DNA of 64,000 nucleotides from Deltaproteobacteria bacterium. GTDB taxonomy: Bacteria > Myxococcota > Myxococcia > Myxococcales > Anaeromyxobacteraceae. The position numbers and the translations under genes are program-made. The notes below the pieces were generated by a model that made no database searches, had not been told where the DNA came from, and saw nothing but the letters and a program-made list of their open reading frames with translations. The DNA lies in NCBI GenBank assembly GCA_016214955.1, contig JACRMN010000012.1:558001-622000 (forward strand), written 5' to 3'. This document shows positions 59,136 through 64,000 of this stretch, piece after piece (position 1 is the stretch's first letter; each line of letters begins with the position of its first letter).

Positions 59136-60443
59136 GTGCGCGCCCGGCCCGGAGGCGAGAGCGAGGCCGACGGAGGGGCGCCTGCCAGCGGGTCCCTGGC
59201 CGCGCTGGCGCGCAGGGGCGCCTGGGCGGTGGCCGACCAGGCGGTCTTCGCCGGGACCCAGTTCGTCGTCACTGCCCTGGCGGCGCGCTGGATGGCGGCG
59301 GAGGCCTTCGGGGCCTTCGCCACCACCTACGCCGTCTTCCTGCTGGCGGCCACCTTCCACACCGCGCTGCTCAGCGAGCCGGCCCTGGTGGTGGGCGCGG
59401 CGGGCGCGGCCGCCGACCGGCCGCGCTACCTCACCGTCCTCGCCTGGCTCCACCTGCGGATCTCGGTGGCGCTGGTGGCCGCCCTGGCGCTCGCCGCCCT
59501 GGCGCTCGCCGCGCTGGGCGTGACCGCGCTGGCCGGGCCCCTGGCGATGCTGGCCCTCTCCGCCCCGGCGATGCTGCTCCTCTGGCTGATGCGCCGCGCC
59601 TGCCTGCTGGAGGCGACCTCGCGCCTGGCGGTGGCGGGCGGCCTGCTCTACCTGGTGGTGCTCGTCGGCCTGGTCGCCGCCCTGAGGGTCGGTGGGCGGC
59701 TCGGGGCCGCCACCCTGGTGGCCGCCCACGGCGTCGCCGGGCTGGCCGTCGGCCTGGCCATGGCGCGGGCGCTGGGGATCCGGCGGCCGGCGTCGGCCAG
59801 CGAGGCCGAGCGCCGGCGGGTCCTCGCCGAGCACTGGGCCTACGCCCGCTGGTCGTTGCCCACCAGCGCGCTCACCTGGGTTCCCGCCAACGTCCCCTAC
59901 GTGGTGCTCCCCATCGCCGCCGGGTGGGACGCGTCCGGGGCCCTGCGCGCGGTGACCACGGTGTTCATGCCCTTCGTGCTCGCCAACCAGGCCCTCGGCC
60001 AGATGCTGGTCCCGGTGCTGGCCCGCGCCACGCCCGAGGCGGCGGCGCGGCTCTCCCGCCGGACCGCAGCGCTGCTCACCCTGGTGTCGACGGCCGGCTG
60101 GCTCGCCTGCGCGCTCGGCGGCGAGGCGGTGATCGCCGCCCTCTTCGGTGCCCGCTACGCCGGGCAGGGCCGGCTCCTCTGGATCCTCGGGCTCCTCCCG
60201 GTGCTCAACGGGCCGACGGGCGTGATGCTCAGCCACCTGCGGGCGCGCGGCCGCGCGGAGGCGGTCTTCTGGGCCTACCTGGCCGGAGCCGCCTGCGCCG
60301 TCACCGCCGGGGTCGCGGCCACCGCCCGCTGGCTGCTCGACGGCGCGGCGCTGGCCATCATCGGAGCCTACCTGGTGCTGCTGGCGGCCACGGCCTTGCA
60401 GGTGCGCCGCGGAGTGGGTAATCGGTCCCCGGGGCCGGCGTGA
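59136..60443 (+). CDS. Oligosaccharide flippase (MOP superfamily)
   Basis: 435 aa from GTG 59136. About 12 hydrophobic helices over the full length (FAGTQFVVTALAARWMAAEAFG, LMRRACLLEATSRLAVAGGLLYL, YVVLPIAAGWDASGALRAV, LGGEAVIAALFGARYAGQGRLL), the pattern of Wzx/polysaccharide-export proteins of the MOP family. Would move a lipid-linked glycan across the inner membrane. Head of a glycan cluster, 15 bp after the pilX stop and partly in the same direction, so read-through from the pilus operon is possible. Confidence 0.82.
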   Translation: MRARPGGESEADGGAPASGSLAALARRGAWAVADQAVFAGTQFVVTALAARWMAAEAFGAFATTYAVFLLAATFHTALLSEPALVVGAAGAAADRPRYLTVLAWLHLRISVALVAALALAALALAALGVTALAGPLAMLALSAPAMLLLWLMRRACLLEATSRLAVAGGLLYLVVLVGLVAALRVGGRLGAATLVAAHGVAGLAVGLAMARALGIRRPASASEAERRRVLAEHWAYARWSLPTSALTWVPANVPYVVLPIAAGWDASGALRAVTTVFMPFVLANQALGQMLVPVLARATPEAAARLSRRTAALLTLVSTAGWLACALGGEAVIAALFGARYAGQGRLLWILGLLPVLNGPTGVMLSHLRARGRAEAVFWAYLAGAACAVTAGVAATARWLLDGAALAIIGAYLVLLAATALQVRRGVGNRSPGPA

Positions 60444-60478
60444 GCGCCGGGTTCGCGGCGCCCACCACGGAAGGTCCG

Positions 60479-61243
60479 ATGGAACCAGCCTACGCAGAGC
60501 GCTTCGCCACCATCGCCGATGCCGAGACCTACGACCGCGTCGAGTACGCCGCGGGGAGCTACGCCAGCAGCATCTGGGCGCTGCAGCGTCCCTTCCTGGC
60601 GCGGCTGGTGGAGGGGGCCGGGGCGCCGGGCGGTGAGCGGGCGCTCCTCGACTTCGCGTGCGGGACGGGGAGGGTGCTGGCCAGCGTCGAGGGGCTGGCC
60701 ACCCACGCCGCCGGCATCGACATCTCGCCCGCCATGGTCGAGCTCGCCCGCCGGCGGTGCACCCGGGCGCGCCTGCACGTCGGCGACCTGGTGGCCGACC
60801 CGGGCCTCCTGCCCGGCCCCTTCGACGTCATCACCGCCTTCCGCTTCCTCCTCAACGTCGACCCCGAGGTGCGCCTCCCGGTCCTGGCGGCACTCCGGGG
60901 CCGGCTGCGCCGCCCCGGCGGGATCCTGATCGTCAACGCCCACGGCAACTCCCGGTCGATGCGCCACCCGGCCATCGCCTGGAAGCGGCTGCGGCGAAGG
61001 CTCTCGCCGGCCCCTCCCCCGCCGGGCGAGATGCTGGCCGAGATGGGCCCGGCCGAGACCCGGGACCTGCTGGCCCGCGCCGGGCTGGCGGTGGAGGCCC
61101 AGCACGGCTTCGGCGTCGTTCCGCCCACGCTCTACCGCACGCCGCTCCGCGGGCTGGCGAGGGCCATCGACGGCCTGGCCGCGGCGCGCCCCCTCGCCCG
61201 GAGCGTCAGCGTGGACCTCCTCTTCGTGTGCCGGGCCGCCTGA
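60479..61243 (+). CDS. Class I SAM methyltransferase (glycan cluster)
   Basis: 254 aa from ATG 60479, which has GGAAGG 4 nt upstream; a GTG at 60440 overlapping the flippase stop (GTGA) would add 13 residues. SAM motif LLDFACGTGRVLASVEGL, acidic AAGIDISPAMVELA, and GPFDVITAFRFLLN. The C-terminal half contains a PPTLYR-type substrate loop. Probably modifies a sugar or lipid carrier; substrate unknown. Confidence 0.82.
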   Translation: MEPAYAERFATIADAETYDRVEYAAGSYASSIWALQRPFLARLVEGAGAPGGERALLDFACGTGRVLASVEGLATHAAGIDISPAMVELARRRCTRARLHVGDLVADPGLLPGPFDVITAFRFLLNVDPEVRLPVLAALRGRLRRPGGILIVNAHGNSRSMRHPAIAWKRLRRRLSPAPPPPGEMLAEMGPAETRDLLARAGLAVEAQHGFGVVPPTLYRTPLRGLARAIDGLAAARPLARSVSVDLLFVCRAA

Positions 61244-61255
61244 GGTGGCGCCGCG

Positions 61256-62341
61256 ATGAGCCCAGCGCGCCCCGCGCCTCCCGGCTGGACCTCCCTCTTC
61301 GCGCCCGGCGGCGCGGGCCCGGCGCTCGCCCTGCGCGAGGTGGGCCTGCCGCGCGGCGCGATCCTGGTCCTGCCCGCCGGGAGCGCCGCGGCCCGGGCCA
61401 CCCTGCGGCTCTACCCGGCGCAGCGGCCGCTGGCGCGGCTGGCGCAGGCGCTGCTGGCGGTGGCCGCCCCGCTGGGCCTCGGGCCCGGGACGCGGCGCGC
61501 GCTCCGGCTCTCCCCCGCGGACCCGTTCGTCGACTTCCTGTGCGCCGCCGGGGCCGACCTGGCCTCGCGAAGCCCGCTGGGGATCTTCGCCGGCCGCGGC
61601 GACCTGCAGCGCTTCGTCCTCGTCCTCCTCGACGCCGAGGGACGTGCGCGGGGCGTGGTCAAGGCCGGGCTGGAGGAGCGGGCCCGCGCGCAGGTGCGCC
61701 GCGAGCGCGACCTCCTCGCCGCCCTGGCGGGTGAGCCGGGGGTACCGGCGCTCCGCGGCTCCTTCGAGTCGGAGCAGGTGAGCGCCCTGGCCCTCGACCA
61801 CCTGGAGGGGGAGACGCTCCGCGCCTGTGCCCCGGCAGAGCTGCGCGCCCTGCTCCTGCCCTGGCTCCGCGCCGGCGAGTGGGCCCGCCTCGAGGAGCTG
61901 CCGCAGGGCCAGGCGCTGCGCACCGTGGTCGCGGGCAGCGCGGCGGGGCGGAGCGCGCTCGCCACCCTCTCCGGCGGCCGCTTCCACCCCGCCCTCCGCC
62001 ACGGCGACCTGGCCCCCTGGAACCTGCGCCGCGCCGGCGGCGCCGGCCCCCTGGTGGCCCTCGACTGGGAGCAGGGAGAGCTGCGCGGCCTGCCCGGCTG
62101 GGACTGGCTCCACTGCGTGGTGCAGACGGAGCTGCTGGTGGTCCGCGCCGGTGCCGGCAGGCTGGCCCGCGCCGTCCGCGGCCTGCTGGCCGCACCGGAC
62201 TTCGCCGCCTACTGCGAACGGGCGGGGCTGGCAGGCCGCGAGCGCGCCCTCGCCACCCTCTTCCTCCTCGCACTCGCAGCGCAGGCTCCCGAGGGCGGGG
62301 CGCGGGAGGCCCTCCTGGGCGCGGTCGGACAACTGGGATAG
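61256..62341 (+). CDS. Kinase-fold phosphotransferase (aminoglycoside phosphotransferase-like)
   Basis: 361 aa from ATG 61256. A variable N-terminal ~130 residues is followed by a kinase fold: GVVKAGLEERARAQVRRERD (Lys and alphaC), catalytic loop ALRHGDLAPWNLRR (HGDxxxxN), metal Asp in VALDWEQGEL (DWE). The family phosphorylates small hydroxyl substrates such as sugars, homoserine or choline. In a glycan cluster a sugar kinase or regulatory role is likely; lipid targets are possible. Confidence 0.72.
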   Translation: MSPARPAPPGWTSLFAPGGAGPALALREVGLPRGAILVLPAGSAAARATLRLYPAQRPLARLAQALLAVAAPLGLGPGTRRALRLSPADPFVDFLCAAGADLASRSPLGIFAGRGDLQRFVLVLLDAEGRARGVVKAGLEERARAQVRRERDLLAALAGEPGVPALRGSFESEQVSALALDHLEGETLRACAPAELRALLLPWLRAGEWARLEELPQGQALRTVVAGSAAGRSALATLSGGRFHPALRHGDLAPWNLRRAGGAGPLVALDWEQGELRGLPGWDWLHCVVQTELLVVRAGAGRLARAVRGLLAAPDFAAYCERAGLAGRERALATLFLLALAAQAPEGGAREALLGAVGQLG

Positions 62342-62362
62342 TGTCGCCGCCCGGGAACTCCC

Positions 62363-63022
62363 ATGGTCAAGCACTTCCCCCTCCCCCGGCGCCTCGTCGA
62401 TCGCGTGGAGTACGTGCTGGCCGCCTGCGCCGGCAAGCGGGTGCTGCACGTGGGCTGCGCCGCCTACGCCAGCGAGGGGGACTGGGAGGCGACGGTGCGC
62501 TCGGGCCGGTGGCTCCACGGCCGGATCGCCGCCGTGGCCCGCTCGCTGGCCGGCATCGACAGCTCCGAGCCGGCCGTGAAGCTGCTGCGCGAGCGCCACG
62601 GCCGCACCGAGATCCAGCTCGGCTCGGCCGAGGCGCTCGACGGGTTCGACCTCTCCGGCTTCGACACCATCGTGGCCGGGGAGCTCATCGAGCACCTCCC
62701 CAGCCCGGGCCTCTTCCTCTCCGCGGTCGCCGCCGGGATGGGCCCCCAGGCCACCCTGGTGGTCACCACCTCCAACGCCTTCTGCGTCCGGCGGCTGCTG
62801 CGCGTGGCCACCGGTGCCGAGAGCGTGCACCTCGACCACACCGCCTACTACTCGCACCGCACGCTGGCGCGCCTCGGCGAGGTGTGCGGCCTCCGCGTGG
62901 TCGACCAGGCCGGCTACATCCTGCCGCGCGGGAGCCCGCTCCTGCCGCGGGCCATCGAGCGCTGCGCCGCCCTGGTCTCGCCCAACCTGGGCGAGGGGAT
63001 CGTGGCCACCTTCTCCCGCTGA
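62363..63022 (+). CDS. Class I SAM methyltransferase (second of the cluster)
   Basis: 219 aa from ATG 62363. SAM loop VLHVGCAAYASEGDWE is an altered motif I with CAA in place of GxGxG; LAGIDSSEPAVKLLRE, then AGELIEHLPSPGLFL, the motif-IV-like EHL of glycan methyltransferases. Probably acts on the glycan built by this cluster. Ends 4 bp from the stop of the opposing glycosyltransferase. Confidence 0.82.
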   Translation: MVKHFPLPRRLVDRVEYVLAACAGKRVLHVGCAAYASEGDWEATVRSGRWLHGRIAAVARSLAGIDSSEPAVKLLRERHGRTEIQLGSAEALDGFDLSGFDTIVAGELIEHLPSPGLFLSAVAAGMGPQATLVVTTSNAFCVRRLLRVATGAESVHLDHTAYYSHRTLARLGEVCGLRVVDQAGYILPRGSPLLPRAIERCAALVSPNLGEGIVATFSR

Positions 63023-63025
63023 AGG

Positions 63026-64000
63026 TCACGCGCTGCTGCGCGCGAAGGCCTCCCGCGCCCGGCGGTAGATGGCCAGGAGCCGCTCCAGGCCGATCTCGGG
63101 CGAGAGCTCCCGCTCCCAGGTCCGCCGCGCCTCCTGCCCGCGCCCGAGGGCCAGCCCCGGGTCGGCCAGCGCCTCGCGCAGCGCCTCGGCCAGCGCCTCC
63201 GGCCGGCCCGGCTCCACCGTCCAGCCGCGCCCGCCCTCCACCCACTCGCCCATCGCCCCGAGCCGGCTCGCCACCACCGGCAGGCCGGCGGCGAAGGCCT
63301 CGCCCAGCACCAGCGGGAACCCCTCGTAGCATCGCGAGGGGATCACCAGCACCGCCGCCTGGCGCATCGCCGCCGCCACCTCGGCCGCGGGGACCGGGCC
63401 CATCCACCGCGCCCCCAGCTTCTCGGCGCGCTGCCGCAGCGCCGGCGCGTCGGGCCCGTCTCCGGCCAGGGTCAGCCCGCCGGTGCGCCCCAGCAGCGAC
63501 CAGGCGTCGAGCAGCAGATCGGCCCCCTTCTCCGGCGACATCCGGCCGACGAACAGGGCCCCGGCGCGCGGCGCACGCGGATCGGGAGCCGATCCACCAG
63601 GGGTGAAGTTCGGGCGGACGGCGATCCGCTCCGCGGGCAGGCCGCCCTCCACGAAGAGGTCGCGGGCGAAGCGGGTCAGCGCCACGTAGACGTCCACCTC
63701 GCGCCCCCAGGTCCCGAGGAGCCGGTGGGCCGCCAGCATGGCGGCCACCACCCCGGAGGCGGCGCGGCTCTCCCGGTAGCAGGCGTGGAGCACGCCCGGC
63801 CAGGGGACGGCCCGGCCCACGCAGTCGCGGCAGGGGGCGCCGTCGCGCAGCAGCAGGGCGCCGGGGCAGATGAGCCGGTAGTTGTGCAGCGTCTGCACCA
63901 CCGGGACCCCGCGGCGGCGCAGCGCCGCGTAGGCGGCCGGCGAGACCAGCGGCAGGGTGTTGTGGAAGTGGGCCACCTCGGGCCTCTCGCGCTCGGCCAG
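63026..64000 (-). CDS. Family 4 glycosyltransferase (5' end outside window)
   Basis: Frame stays open to base 64000, so the N-terminus is missing; an internal GTG at 63976 is not taken as the start because the coding pattern continues beyond it. Acceptor-side residues VAHFHNTLPLVSPAAYAAL, then the GT4 nucleotide-sugar domain LFVGRMSPEKGADLLLDAW, LAGDGPDAPALRQ, and VIPSRCYEGFPLVLGEAFAAG with the EX7E motif. Retaining transferase that extends a glycan chain. Sugar unknown. Convergent with the methyltransferase. Confidence 0.88.
   Translation of the reverse strand: MAERERPEVAHFHNTLPLVSPAAYAALRRRGVPVVQTLHNYRLICPGALLLRDGAPCRDCVGRAVPWPGVLHACYRESRAASGVVAAMLAAHRLLGTWGREVDVYVALTRFARDLFVEGGLPAERIAVRPNFTPGGSAPDPRAPRAGALFVGRMSPEKGADLLLDAWSLLGRTGGLTLAGDGPDAPALRQRAEKLGARWMGPVPAAEVAAAMRQAAVLVIPSRCYEGFPLVLGEAFAAGLPVVASRLGAMGEWVEGGRGWTVEPGRPEALAEALREALADPGLALGRGQEARRTWERELSPEIGLERLLAIYRRAREAFARSSA

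Overview
This window is very GC-rich DNA (nearly every third codon position is G or C) that reads as a chromosomal segment of a myxobacterium-like bacterium. The best fit is the Myxococcota, and Anaeromyxobacter or a relative is a reasonable guess. The main reasons are a complete Frz-type chemosensory operon with a divergent frzZ-like gene, a pilBTC-pilSR block in the Myxococcus order, several sigma-54 promoter matches, and dense operons with GTGA/ATGA start-stop overlaps. I see no CRISPR array, insertion sequence, prophage or integration site. No gap between genes exceeds about 230 bp.

Layout. 1-3801: C-terminal part of a secreted animal-type haem peroxidase with RTX and ASH repeats, cut by the window start. 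3914-8607: a beta-hydroxyacid dehydrogenase, a HemY-like flavoprotein, a bacteriohemerythrin and a transmembrane chemoreceptor with a near-perfect sigma-54 promoter. 8803-12468: arginine biosynthesis operon argC, a fused argJ-argB and argR, with an ARG-box-like operator over the argC promoter. 12549-12632: tRNA-Leu(CAG) with its own promoter and terminator. 12788-17638: an exported Cys-rich lipoprotein, a DUF3014 protein, a small outer-membrane-like protein, an HDOD regulator and a DsbD-type thiol reductase.

17850-21909: iron-sulphur operon iscS-iscU-hscB-hscA, without iscR, iscA or ferredoxin. 21945-28133: a methyltransferase, a FIST-domain sensor coupled to a hybrid histidine kinase, a DUF2200 gene with atypical codons, and two exported proteins of unknown role. 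28207-35732: the Frz-like system (frzZ-like regulator, two CheW, FrzCD-like receptor, CheA-REC hybrid, CheB, CheR-TPR). 35742-38759: nucleoside salvage (pyrimidine and purine nucleoside phosphorylases, cytidine deaminase) with a PilZ protein, and an 11-copy hexanucleotide repeat in one spacer.

38826-44753: a UbiA / DprE1-like / DprE2-like cassette as used to make polyprenyl-phospho-arabinofuranose, then ribF, then a TMTC-like GT-C membrane protein with TPRs. 44850-59121: type IV pilus genes pilB, pilT, pilC, pilS, pilR, then a sigma-54 promoter match and an operon of pilY1 and three minor pilins. 59136-64000: a surface-glycan cluster (flippase, two methyltransferases, a kinase-fold protein, and a glycosyltransferase cut by the window end).

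The common theme is surface motility and signalling: pili, their PilSR regulators, a cytoplasmic Frz pathway, PilZ and HDOD proteins, and sugar-donor and glycan genes next to the pilus cluster. The most interesting hypothesis is that the arabinofuranose-donor cassette and the GT-C protein glycosylate the neighbouring pilus or another surface structure. Several genes also carry TANNNT hexamers 6-8 nt before the start codon without an obvious ribosome-binding site, which suggests leaderless transcripts.
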